From NCBI GenBank assembly GCA_022925895.1, contig JAKSYS010000142.1:42673-106672 (forward strand): DNA of 64,000 nt, read 5' to 3'. The DNA is from Fragilaria crotonensis. Its lineage: Eukaryota > Bacillariophyta > Fragilariophyceae > Fragilariales > Fragilariaceae. Shown here one piece after another: positions 45,201-55,700 of this stretch. The position numbers and the translations under genes are program-made. A model generated the notes under the pieces. That model was given only the letters and a program-made list of their open reading frames with translations. It did not search any database and was not told the origin of the DNA. The number at the start of each line of letters is the position of its first letter. Positions within the stretch are counted from its first letter, which is position 1.

Positions 45201-46056
45201 CACCGATATCTCTCCTCTACTCGACAAACTCGGCATCAAACGCGTCCAACAAATTTCCGGACTTTTCCTCTACTATTCCCGCGGCTGCGATCCCACCATC
45301 ATTGTTGCTTTGAATGAAATCTCCAACAACCAAGCCTCTCCGACCGAACACACCAAACAAGCCTGCGACATGCTTCTCGACTATCTTTCCACGCATCCAG
45401 ATGCTACCATCCGCTATCATGCCAGCGACATGATCCTCGCTGTCTGCTCCGACGCCGCCTACCTTGTTCTCCCCAATGCTCGCAGCCGTGCTGCCGGCCA
45501 TTTTTTCCTAACCGACCTTCCCAGTGCCACCAGCTCTCCTCCAAACCCCACTTCCAACGGCGCTGTTCATGTCCTTTGCAAAACCATTCGTACCGTTGCC
45601 GCATCTGCCTCCGAAGCTGAAACCGGTAGCTTATTCCTCAACGCCCAAGAGGCCGTTCCAATGATTACTGCCCTTGAAGAAATGGGGCATCCACAACCTC
45701 CTTCTGGCACTCCCCTCGAAACCGACAACTCTACCGCTCACGGTATTCTCCACGCGCAGGTTCGCATGAAAAAATCCAAGGCTTTTGACATGCGTTATCA
45801 CTGGCTTAAAGATCGAATCTCACAGAAACAATTCAACCTCTACTGGGCTCCTGGAAAATTAAACTCCGCTGATTATTTTTCGAAGCATCACCCACCTGCC
45901 CATCACAACCTCATGCGCTATCAGTATCTTCAGCGTGCTCTTGCAGCTCACGCCGCACCGCCTCCTGTGCGAGGGTGTGTTTCTCCCTCCACTATTACTT
46001 CCGGGATCCCCGATCCACAGAAGACGTCACGTGCGATCGCACTTGGCTCTCACTAA
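42250..46056 (+). CDS. pol: Copia Pol: protease, integrase, RT, RNase H
   Basis: Open from the codon after the Gag UGA, in the Gag frame, for about 1,268 codons. In order: protease active site LDSGATGTF (near 42334), a His-rich pre-integrase segment, integrase core (SDQTGRF, DNECSHD, AERAIRTFK for D-D-E, about 43040-43350), RT (TGDLKDFFL near 44620; VDDFGIKF near 44923 as the catalytic pair) and RNase H (SDAAYLV, ETDNSTAHG, HWLKDRI, SADYFSKH). There is no ATG at the start, so expression must come from readthrough or internal initiation. The stop lies 79 bp inside the 3' LTR. The frame is intact. Confidence 0.92.
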   Translation, partial: QPGPIVGNLLAHALLLPSVDSPPPPHVILDSGATGTFVASSDIVHLRHPLPVSNGPTVFSASGDVMPSTLQGVLPLSPLLTAKAQSAFVLDDLRTGTLVSLAQLCDDDCLAIFTRYNVKILKHNTVIITGTRTPNGLWSIPLDVPLAHQANGILRLDESHEQLAIYHHTTLGSPAPSTLLRAIRRGHLTTFPGLTTQLISKHLPKSIATTLGHQDQEAKNIRSTRSVPPIDLASDLDVDLAPQLETRSHHIAAMLLGHQHLLKSYSDQTGRFHVPSSRGNNYIFVLYHQDTNSIHAVAIPNRKAASIRNAWEQTHKMLVHQGHPPDLHILDNECSHDLKDAFTKYNIQFQRVPPKEHRVNAAERAIRTFKNHFVSVLCTVDSKFPLTEWDRLLPQTTLTLNLLRSSCIHPSLSAHASLFGQFDFNRTPLAPMGTQIVAHTSADTRTPFGEHGKVGWYIGPSLEHYRCWKCYFTDTLHERDVLKVDFFPEKIAFPKFSRDDYLKQTAEDMLHLLQDKTCSPLHDPLSFGPPILNAFAKVADILRRAIQLPPPPSIALPPTVPTLPAETLAILPRVPTVPIAPAPVPPPIVSLPPVPIQVPISLPRVPVTTLLPPVPALSPPLALLRRSPRARLSRLRFDPRTHRRHELVQSIQHDPTIAGKMYNPDTGKVENIDSLLRGPDSLIWSKSLTNEWGRCTQGLKKFRSASEQIIGNNTMVFIFPSQVPAGRKVTYANFVCTMRPGKAEPYRIRMTVGGDRLDAYQDVRSPAIGLTDTKLHLNSVISDAHLGARYCTGDLKDFFLVSDMIIYQYMRIHRKYLTPEVLDEYNLTAAHFDSKGFIYVEIRKGMYGLKEAAILAYDQLKAHLAPFGYVPAGQTPGLWCHTERRTTFTLAVDDFGIKFFSQTDADHLFAALATKYALTKDWTGSSYLGFKIDWNYDAGHVDISMPGYVPKALLTLRHSTPTRPQHSPHRWTAPVYGRKIQLANTDISPLLDKLGIKRVQQISGLFLYYSRGCDPTIIVALNEISNNQASPTEHTKQACDMLLDYLSTHPDATIRYHASDMILAVCSDAAYLVLPNARSRAAGHFFLTDLPSATSSPPNPTSNGAVHVLCKTIRTVAASASEAETGSLFLNAQEAVPMITALEEMGHPQPPSGTPLETDNSTAHGILHAQVRMKKSKAFDMRYHWLKDRISQKQFNLYWAPGKLNSADYFSKHHPPAHHNLMRYQYLQRALAAHAAPPPVRGCVSPSTITSGIPDPQKTSRAIALGSH

Positions 46057-46115
46057 CCACTCATCTCATTAATCTACTAAGCTGCCCTTATTGATTAACT
46101 TCATCCGTAGTGACA
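45978..46115 (+). repeat. Copia 3' LTR
   Basis: 138 bp, one mismatch to the 5' LTR. A short purine-rich tract (gcgaggg) lies just upstream, as expected for plus-strand priming. Confidence 0.95.
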
Positions 46116-46120
46116 ATTTG
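46116..46120. repeat. Copia target-site duplication, right (ATTTG)
   Basis: Exact copy of 40816-40820. Confidence 0.88.
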
Positions 46121-46321
46121 CTCTCTCGCATGTTCAGGTAATAAGTTGGATTCGTATAATCCAGGTTCAACCGCTATATCATTAGCATGTACAATGCAAT
46201 AAGGGAGTTGGTTCACACAAACAGCGTTGGTCTCCTGTTTTTCTTGCACAAACTACACAGCATGCATCTCTTGCACCAAGAGTTTCAACAATTCCCTGAA
46301 CTACGTCGCATAACATTCATA

Positions 46322-46885
46322 CTATCGTTTCTTAAATCCATATTTCTTTCTCTCATAGAATAGATCCGTTTTGGTGGAACCCAAATTGACAATTTTCGGA
46401 CACCCGTCTCGATCCTTTTCCTGCTGGACGCATTCTCGACAATAATAGGCATCAGTCACACCGGTTCCACCGCACACTACACACCGTCCCTGCAAACTGC
46501 CATAATTGCATTCTTCACAAATTCGAACCCGTTCTTGGGGATTGACAAAGGAATCGCAAATTACGCAGTGACCGTCGCCTGAATATATATAATGTGTAAA
46601 TGTGAATATGTGTGCGTGAGTGTTCATATAGATGCGAGTAACATCGAGGTGGTCGTTGCGTGTGTTTTGAGAGTGCAATCGAGCGAGACAGTAGGTTAGT
46701 GCTCGTGGGTGAGTACAGTCATGTGTACTCCTTGCGAGAGCATTCATGAGAATAAGAGACGAGACAACCACTCTAACAAGTCACCATGTAAGAAAAAGGA
46801 GGAACTTACATTTTTCACACAATCGACCAATTGCAACCCCCGGTTGCTTGCGACACATGACAAGATCTGGATGGTGTTTGGCCAT
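46322..46885 (-). CDS. PHF5A: PHF5A-like splicing factor SF3b subunit (spliced)
   Basis: Exon 1 (46885-46810) reads [20 protein letters not shown] and ends in LCEKC. Exon 2 (46578-46322) continues [20 protein letters not shown], then [36 protein letters not shown] and YGFKKR. The 231-bp intron is GTAAGT..ATTCAG. The spliced product is 110 residues, the usual length. This is one of the most conserved eukaryotic proteins, a zinc-binding part of the U2 snRNP SF3b complex that helps hold the branch-point region. All CxxC pairs are present. Confidence 0.96.
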
Positions 46886-47668
46886 GTTTCGTAGTAACAA
46901 TAATTGCCAGGATATTTCAGGAACGAAGAAGAGGTCGTTTCGACAATTTGATATTGAATTCAATGGGATTGTAAGAAGTTGCAATCGGACTCACGGAATG
47001 GATGGAGTCTCTAGAGTCTATAGTCAATATGAGGAAGTCTTCCGTGTTTCTTGGAGTGATCGAAGCGTGATTCGTGTTCAATACAGTACAATGTACAATC
47101 CCCAACGACACAGAGAGATCGGTGATGGCAACGTGTGCGGGCAATTTTCCAGCGTTCTCTCTCAGGCAAATACTCGAACTCTCAAGAGCATTTCTTGCAC
47201 AAGGTTTCGGGATATCATCTATTGCCTGGCCGCTGGCCGCACTTAGCGCACGCTCCGCTCGGGACCATCCAAAAACAACAAGGTTTCACCTCTAGGTACG
47301 TTACCATGTCGTTGACCATGGCGGTCAGAGAGGAACTTGAAGGATCCGTTCAGATAAAATCCTATTCATGATCTCGCTGTACCAACAGAATGGTGATGGC
47401 GAATGGGAAACGACGGTCAAAGGAGCGTAAATTGCCTTTCAACGAGGGTATCCGATGTGACGGATAGGTTACCTGTTACTTATCCCTATCCTTCGTTGAG
47501 GATACTCACATTTTCCATCACACCTTTTGTCACGGTACGCAGGTCTAATCTTCTCTCATTACACCCTGTGCCGTTGGTTAAATCGTCGGTGAGCATTTAC
47601 GACTCTCCTTCGTCCAAAGCACAGCTTCCTCCTTTCTACAAACCACATCAACAACTAGAACAGCCAAG
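46886..47668. promoter_or_regulatory. Shared upstream region of PHF5A and ribosomal P0
   Basis: 783 bp separates two divergent housekeeping genes. Frames on the plus strand overlap PHF5A exon 1 and continue into it without coding features. CT-rich sequence near 47590-47640 just upstream of the P0 start is typical of ribosomal protein genes. Confidence 0.4.
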
Positions 47669-48483
47669 ATGCCTCTCTCTCAAGAACGCAAGAAGGAATA
47701 CTTCATCAAGATGAAGGAACTCCTTGGTTCCTACACCAAGACCTTCATCGTCGAAGTTGACAACGTCGGCTCCATGCAGCTTCAGGTTACCCGTAAGGCT
47801 CTTCGTGGAAAGGCCGAAGTTCTCATGGGAAAGAATACCATGATGCGTAAGATTATCAAGGAGTTTTGCGACGAGAACCCAGGAACCCCGTTGAGAAGTT
47901 GATTGAAATGTGCCGCGGTAACGTTGGCTTTGTCTTCACCAACGGTGACTTGGGAGAGATTCGCGAGATTCTTGAATCCAACACCCGTCCTGCCCCTGCT
48001 CGTGTCGGAGCCGTCGCGCCAACTTCGGTCGTTGTCCCAAAGGGTCCTACCGGTTGTGATCCAGGACAAACCGCCTTCTTCCAGACCCTTCAAATTGCTA
48101 CCAAGATTACCAAGGGTCAAATTGAAATCACGAACGATGTTCCTCTCATTGAAGCTGGTGAGAAGGTGACTGCCTCCCAGGCTGCCCTCCTCCAGAAGCT
48201 CAGCATTGAGCCATTCACGTACGGTCTCACCCTCCGTGCCGTGTACGATGGAGGTTCCCTCTTTGATGCCAAGGTCCTTGACATTACCGACGCGGTTTTG
48301 GCTGGAAAGTTCGGTGCTGCACTCGCCGCCTTGGCCTCCATTTGCCTTGTCATTCACTACCCTACCATGGCATCTGCTCCTCATTGCATTGTCAATGCCT
48401 TCAAGGCCATTGTTGCCATTACCATGGGACTCGAGAATTACACCTTTGAGGAGGCCGGTGCTTTCAAGGCATTTGTCAACTAA
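47669..48483 (+). CDS. RPLP0: Ribosomal protein P0, one frameshift, short C-terminus
   Basis: The start MPLSQERKKEYFIKMKELL and the core (VDNVGSMQLQVTRKALRGK, EVLMGKNTMMRK) are clear for the stalk-base protein. One base is missing at the CCCC run 47886-47889, after which the other frame continues VEKLIEMCRGNVGFVFTNGD, GPTGCDPGQTAFFQ and KLSIEPFTYGL. Total is about 271 residues. The last in-frame residues are FKAFVN. The Ala/Gly hinge and acidic tail that normally follow, and that bind P1/P2 and elongation factors, are absent. No later exon is evident in the next 480 bp. Confidence 0.88.
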
Positions 48484-48962
48484 ACAACAGGATAGGAGTA
48501 ACGACCTTAGACTCTGTCCTTTTTCAATTATCTTAGATGTACACGCATGCTTGTATGCCTTTGCGAATCAAATTCTTCGAACGGTCAATCCACATTCCTC
48601 TATCCACGTAACTCGCAACCAAAAATGTGGACTGCCTAGAAGATGATTCGTCATGTGGATCGATTCTCACGTCACCATCCGCGCAATTAAGAGTCGACAG
48701 GAAATAGAAGCAAGGTATAGAAACAAATACTCACCATTGAAATTGTACAGATACGTGTATACAACAATTTAGTTATCGAGTAGAATGAAATCACCCCAGT
48801 GATACGTAGAAGGATAAGATCGGAAGAAATAAGGCATGGAGCGTTGTCGTCAACGTCACTTTTACAATCTATGGATTTCTGGCTGTCGTACGTGAACACG
48901 AATGTCAATGTACTTCCGACAAGTAACCTCGTACAGGTTGAAGTGCTTGTCATGGACGGCAT
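48484..48962. other. Intergenic
   Basis: About 480 bp between P0 and the first trypsin. I looked here for a P0 tail exon (acidic, ending GLFD-like) and saw none. No other feature. Confidence 0.45.
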
Positions 48963-49940
<978 letters not shown>

Positions 49941-50506
49941 GGGATCTCTGCGTTAGACCACATTTTGAGGTGGTACATATAGCAATTTGGAGGACAACCG
50001 TGTCCCTATTCTAAGATATGAAATACGTAGTGTATCGCACTATCGCACCCAATCTGCAAGTCTTTAGTCTTGAGTCGTGTAGGATTTAAGTGATCGCGCG
50101 ATGGCGCGTGGCGCGTGAGTTAGCCCATGGTTTAACATTTGCTTGTCCAAGCATGTGTATTACAGTAGCTACTTGTAGCTAGCTATAGTACATATCATAC
50201 TACATGCGTACATCGCACTGTCGAGTCGCCTCGGTCAAGTAGTGTACCACGTACTTCTTTACCGGTATTACCACGGGGAGGACACACAGATCATTTGGAT
50301 CAAGTTTCAAGGGGTTTGCTGTTTGCTGACCGTGGTCAAATTCTGACTCTTGGAAAATGATCTTAATTGAGCTGAAGACGTGAACGACCTGGAACACAAT
50401 ACGGAGTATTTCAACAAAATAGTCTATTCGATTTTGAATTACAGTGTGCGCCAGTTGACCACCGGTAGGGGCGATGGACTCCAGATTGAGCCCTCTTTGG
50501 TGGCTT
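49941..50506. other. Intergenic between trypsin paralogs
   Basis: About 565 bp; presumed promoter of the first trypsin and 3' end of the second. Nothing else is seen. Confidence 0.4.
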
Positions 50507-51649
50507 TCAGACATTCGGCTTTCCGGTCGGCTTTCTTGTGGTCGGCTTTCTGGTAGTTGGCTTTCTCGTGGTCGGCTTTCTCGTCGTTGGCTTTCTCGTA
50601 GTTGGCCTTCTCGTAGTCGGCCTTCTCGTGGTCGGGGTTCTTGTAGTCGGATTTCTTGTTGTCGGCATCCTGGTTGTTGGCTTCCTGGTTGTCGGCGTTC
50701 TCGTTGTTGGCTTCCTGGTTGTCGGCGTTCTCGTTGTTGGCGTTCTGGTTGTCGGTTTTCTCGTTGTTGACGCATTGGAACTAGGATTCGCAACAGGACA
50801 TGTGGAGGCACTGTACAGGCAAACATTGAAATCTATCCAATCCGAAAAGTAGGAAACGCGTGTAAACCCGTCCGGCACGCCATTCGATCCGCAATTATTT
50901 GCGACGAAGGATGTGATACCGATTTGCGTGTCCGCGTCTGCAGATGCTCCTCGACGTAACAAAGGCCCGCCAGAATCACCGTAACAGATCCCTTTGCCCT
51001 CGCCTCCAGCACAAAAGGTGAAACTCTCAGAAACGACTGTTTTGCCAAATACCCTCACGCAGTCTGCATCGGAAAATACGGGCGTCGACACTTGCATGAG
51101 ATAGTCTGGAGCTGACGATCCAGTCGCACCGAGCCCAATGGCTGTCAAATACTGCCCGGTGGGAATTGAAGCATCCCGGTTAATCTTTACTAACGGAACG
51201 CCCGTGACGGGTTCATCGAGAAAGACGAGAGCAATGTCATTCTTCGCAATAGAAATTGCCCTGTCGTAGCTGGCATGCATCACATGGAAGCTTGCTGTGC
51301 GTTGATACCCCGTCGATTGGCGACTAGGACCGGAAGTCCGACTCACCCACGCTGAAATTTTGAGAACGGAATTACCCTCTCTCTCATAAACACAATGCGC
51401 AGCCGTCAACACTACATCAGGGGCAATCAACGTCCCCCCGCAAGCAATACCACCTGATGCGTAGGAAACAACCAGATACGTGTAATACGGGTACCTTGTT
51501 GGATCTGCAACCGTACCTCCGACTATCTTCGTCCCCAAATGTCGTGACTGAATTTCGAAGGGTGTCGGCAACTGACAAGATGCGATGTCAACTCTTGCTA
51601 GAAGCAGAAGGATGCCACAAATTGCTATTGAGCTGATTCCAGGCATCAT
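50507..51649 (-). CDS. Trypsin-like serine protease with long PTTR tail
   Basis: The intact 380-residue paralog of the gene at 48963-49940. Signal peptide ISSIAICGILLLLARVDIASC. The protease domain starts KIVGGTVADPTRYPYYTY, with TAAHC, KNDIAL and CYGDSGGPLL as catalytic triad. Six Cys are placed as in secreted trypsins. From about residue 295 there are sixteen 5-residue units of the form TTRxP (x = K, T, M, N, R), giving a basic, likely O-glycosylated tail. The tail has no membrane segment. It suggests attachment to a polyanionic or silica-bearing wall, which is inference. Tandem with its paralog in the same orientation. Confidence 0.9.
   Translation of the reverse strand: MMPGISSIAICGILLLLARVDIASCQLPTPFEIQSRHLGTKIVGGTVADPTRYPYYTYLVVSYASGGIACGGTLIAPDVVLTAAHCVYEREGNSVLKISAWVSRTSGPSRQSTGYQRTASFHVMHASYDRAISIAKNDIALVFLDEPVTGVPLVKINRDASIPTGQYLTAIGLGATGSSAPDYLMQVSTPVFSDADCVRVFGKTVVSESFTFCAGGEGKGICYGDSGGPLLRRGASADADTQIGITSFVANNCGSNGVPDGFTRVSYFSDWIDFNVCLYSASTCPVANPSSNASTTRKPTTRTPTTRTPTTRKPTTRTPTTRKPTTRMPTTRNPTTRTPTTRRPTTRRPTTRKPTTRKPTTRKPTTRKPTTRKPTGKPNV
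50520..50770 (-). repeat. 15-bp minisatellite in the protease tail
   Basis: About sixteen 15-bp units encode the TTRxP repeats. The third codon base and the variable residue change between units. Confidence 0.85.
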
Positions 51650-51996
51650 TTTTTTATGCTCAATTGTGCATCTTTGCCAAAGAAATGGACGAATCGTATA
51701 TAAATTTAAGTTTGCGTTGGCGTTTCATCGAAATAGGCTTTTACGAAATTACTGGTACAGTACAAGGTATTTCAAATCCAGTACTACGAGTAGCGTATAC
51801 CAGTATAACTTAAAAATGGCATTCGTTATGCACATACACACATAAAACACATAACACATGCTAACACACGAAACATGAAATAAACATGAATGAATTTTGC
51901 GACCTCCATTAATCTCTGTCAGTACTGCAGTACCGGTACAAGGTACAAGTTCTGTAATAGTCTGGTCATTGCTTGATACTACAGTCTACAGTACCC
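51650..51996. other. Intergenic upstream of second trypsin
   Basis: About 350 bp; likely promoter. GTACT-type words recur. No gene. Confidence 0.35.
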
Positions 51997-52046
51997 TAAG
52001 AGCATCACCACCCCTGATGCTATATCTGCGCACGCAAAATTGGTCG

Positions 52047-52106
52047 AGCACCCTTTAGAAACCTATTTTTGTCCGATGGATAAAAATTAGGTTTCTATAG
52101 GGTGCT
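52047..52106. repeat. Imperfect hairpin inside the MITE
   Basis: The left arm agcaccctttagaaacctat pairs with the right arm ending at 52106 with few mismatches, over about 24 bp and around a short loop (gtccgatgga). Confidence 0.7.
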
Positions 52107-52440
52107 ACTTTGAAGGCAAATCATACCACCCGTGAGCACACACATTTGGTCCATGATTCAATTACTGACGCGCGCCGCAAATTTTGGTTGCGCCATAAAT
52201 TTTCATCAGAGTCGAAGATTATGCATACGTCCTGCATGATGAGAAGTTGAACCGGAACAAAGGAGCGAGTACAAGTACCAGTACCGTCTGAACGAATTGA
52301 TTGATTGACGACAAAGTATGCTGATGTACTGTATGATATGGGCTACATCGTACTAGTAGTGTACTACAAGTAGTACGTTGAAATATCATTCATGGAAACA
52401 GTGACTGAAAATGAACTCGTGACATAATCCTATTGGTTTA

Positions 52441-52550
52441 CTCGGGAGCTATTTGACATGGATACATCTGTGCAGGGTGCACAGATTTACCCAATTTTGG
52501 ATAAATCTGTGCACCCTGCACAGATGTATCCATGTCAAATAGCTCCCGAG
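52441..52550. repeat. Perfect 49-bp inverted repeat inside the MITE
   Basis: Arms 52441-52489 and 52502-52550 are exact reverse complements around a 12-nt loop (cccaattttgga), whose centre can pair further (ccaa/ttgg). No mismatch exists in the 49 bp. Confidence 0.97.
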
Positions 52551-52731
52551 CGGTCATTAGCGGACATTGCGGACATTAGGCCCTAACCGGTGGTATGCAT
52601 TTTTGCTGCTTTTTTGGACAGAAATGGTCCGATTGGACCATTGGGCACAAATAGCTTCAGGGGTGGTGATGCTCTAACGACCAGGTAGAATGTAGCGGAC
52701 CCATTTGCATATATATGATTATTAGAGAGCA

Positions 52732-55700
52732 AACCCCCGACGGAAATTTTTTTAGGACAAAAAAGAGGACAAATTTTGGCTATCACCGCTAACCTCCAAT
52801 TTCTTAGACTAGGACAAACTGAGGCGTACAAATTGCTCCTGAGTACATTACCTTTCTAAATCTGTCCTACTTTTGAAATACGGTCTTGTTTTGGTGGAGA
52901 TACGATGCCACAAAGATAGGTGAGTTTTTCACGCTCATTTTGTTGTTTGTCCTAGAGGGAAAAACCAGTGGAAGGACAAAATTCATCGAAATTGCCCGTG
53001 CAAATTTAATATTCAAAGATTTCACGTACTAAATGCACTTGTTAAACTTGATCATCATCATGATCATGGCTGCTAACTCTGAATTAACCGACAACACCAT
53101 TTTTGATCATATCAAATAACTCTGTCTTGTTCTCCTTCTGGATATTGCAATAGCCTTTGTTGCAGTCCGGCGTCGAATGGCAGGACGCATCGCACTTTTG
53201 TCAGCGTCGTCGCTACTTGAATTTCCTGGAATTGACTTCTTCTCCTCTTCTGAGTCACATGATGCCGCATCTTCATCAGAACTTGTTCCTTCAGAGATAT
53301 CACCAAGGCCGGAACTTGCAGTGGCGACACGACGGCGAGATGGCGGGAGTGTTCGGTTGGTGTGTGCGCGGACATGCACTGCCTCTTGAGCAGCGGCACA
53401 ACAGGGGTCAAACAATGAATCAGCTTCGTGGAATAGATCAAAGCAGCTCCGTTCGCTGTACCTTTTCACTTTGCATAGAGGGACATCGCAGGTAGAGCAT
53501 AACCAGGTTGTTTTCCTGCCATGTCGGCTATGCTTTTGAAAACCTGGTGAATGGTCCAGACGACAACACCAGACACAACTGGATTGCTTTCCAGCAGAAC
53601 ACGGAACATGTACAAGTCTTCGACTTCGTCTTTTTGAAATAAGTTTTGGCCTGGAGAAGAAAGCCTCCCGTTTATTGTAGAGAATCACTTCCTGTACACT
53701 TGCTTCTTCATCGTTTGGCATCGCCTCTTCGTCCTCGCTGCTGCTGGCCGTAATTCAATTCTGAAGCAACTTCAACTGTTAGATCGTTCGCAAGAAGTTG
53801 ACAAAACTGACGAAATGAGCATTGACGAGCCCGAATTCTCTGAAAGTCCTTGAATGATTTACATTCATCGCTGGCAAGGAATGCGGCTGCACGGCTTAGA
53901 TTGAAGGAATGATATGCATTGTACACAGTTGTCATTACCAAACGCATCCAAATTGCAGCAACTGGGCCGAGACGTGAATGCACCGACTTGATGTTTTTTT
54001 GAAAGCGACTGTACACATCAATCGGTCCCTTGCCCCTGTTCCATGTTGCAACCACCTCTGGTAGAAGATGCTTCCCTGCTGGAAGAGGGCGCCCTCGCTC
54101 ATCAATTATGAGGTTGCACATAGCTTGCCACAGGTCAAATGTTGTCTGCACACTATGCTGATCGACAGCATGTGACCCTGTCTCAAACTCCATCTCCGGG
54201 ACAACTCCTCCATCGACAATCCACCGCAGATGCTGCCGACCCAAATGAGCAATTGCCGACATGTACTGTCCTCGTATCTGACTGCTGATTCGAACACGAA
54301 CAACACGAATAATTTTTCTCAGTGAAGCCACAACAAAAAAGGCATTATCAAGATTACCTGATGCCATTCCGTGAAGCAATTGGCATCGGTAAGACGTATC
54401 TGGGATTGATGATTTGAAACTTATTGATCCTCCTCCGCATTGATTTCCTGATACTCTCCATACAAAGTTATCAACTCCATCTCCGCTGACAGTGTCGCCT
54501 GTGAGCATTTCGACTTCATTTCCACCAGCGCAACAACAGAAGTTGAAGTACCATCAGGCAAAACATCCGCAATTCCTGCTATGGCATCAGGTGAGAAGGC
54601 TGCGTTCGTGTCGTCCGCGTTACACATCAGTCCAAATTCGTGAATACTCTCAATTACTGTCCTCCGCTGCCCATCAGGACCCTCCTTTGCACTTTTCTGA
54701 GAAACAAACCGAGGAAAGTTAGCAAAGATGAATGGCTCATTCAGAGTTCCTTCGCGACAAGCCCTAGACTTGAATGGAGCCATGAACCATGATTTCATTA
54801 GTATCGACAAAATGCTGTTCTGCGCTGCCGGTCTTCTTGAAGGCTCGTCCTGCTGTGACGTCCATGATAAGATTCTATCGATGAGTATCCCTTTTGACCC
54901 CGAGACTGGTAGCTTCTTGTTTCGGCAGATCCTCCGAAGATCCGGCAACAGCAATGTATTCAAAGCTTCACGTTCGTAAGATTGGTTGTCTTCTTCTGGC
55001 GGCTCGACCAGGTTGTTGTCATTACTTCGCATGCTGAGGATTTGTATCACTGCGTTCATATTCTCATCAAGAAGATCATCGTTCATAGTACTACCACTAA
55101 TAAATTTCCAAATACCATATGCACCTGTTCCCGTTATCCGGAACTTTCGCAGTAAGAACCATTCTGGAGTGCGTTGGCTTTCCGTCAACATAATGACGCC
55201 TGGTGGTGAAGACGACTGCAGCAGGTATGGGATCACAACATCGTCATCTCGTGCGTACTTAATCGTTGCATTTTTTCCATCACGTGTAATGAGAGTGTAT
55301 CGCCCAGGCCCTAAGGCTTCATCGGTTGTGTGCATCAACACAACACGCCCCATCCCACTCCTGTGTGCCAAGGCATACTGGGTTTGACGTCCTGTTCCTT
55401 TGACAGCCCAGTATGCTGCCATGGTACCTTTCTCTTGGATAAGGCGACGCGAAGTACCAGGGCGCTGATCAAACGTAAAAGGAAACGACTTCATTCTCCG
55501 AGATGTTCCCACTAGAACAGCTCCTTTGCCATTGCGAACGAGTTGACATCACCTTCAATACCCCCATAACCTCGATCCCAGAAGAAGTTTGTCCTATTGA
55601 GACGAATCTGTGATTCGATTGATGCCCCTGACAAGGAGAGAAGTAGGATTTTCACGCAGTCAAGCGTGGACTCATTGCGAGATGCAACGTGTCCACCACA

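Larger units (their letters stand above)
40821..46115 (+). mobile_element. Young Ty1/copia retrotransposon, complete
   Basis: The element is 5,295 bp with 138-bp LTRs that start TG and end CA and differ at one site (gggttccc versus gggatccc). It has gag, then protease, integrase, RT and RNase H, the copia order. Gag and pol are in the same frame and separated by one UGA. No other disabling change is seen, so this copy may still be active. The primer-binding site just after 40958 is not obvious. Confidence 0.95.
51997..52677. mobile_element. Harbinger-like MITE with TAA duplication
   Basis: The element 52000-52674 has inverted ends (gagcatcaccacccctga / tcaggggtggtgatgctc) flanked by TAA on both sides (51997-51999 and 52675-52677). 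A 3-bp TWA duplication with GAGCATC-type ends is the PIF/Harbinger pattern. It is 675 bp and has no transposase. It contains two strong hairpins, listed separately. Confidence 0.75.

Noticed and set aside
46746-47246. 166-codon plus-strand frame near PHF5A
   Set aside because: It overlaps PHF5A exon 1 and the divergent promoter in antisense and shows no coding features.
50520-50770. Direct-repeat array of 15-bp units
   Set aside because: It is the coding minisatellite of the protease tail; units are contiguous with no spacers.
50200-50826. 208-codon Arg/Gln/Pro-rich minus-strand frame
   Set aside because: It is the shadow of the protease minisatellite read in another frame.
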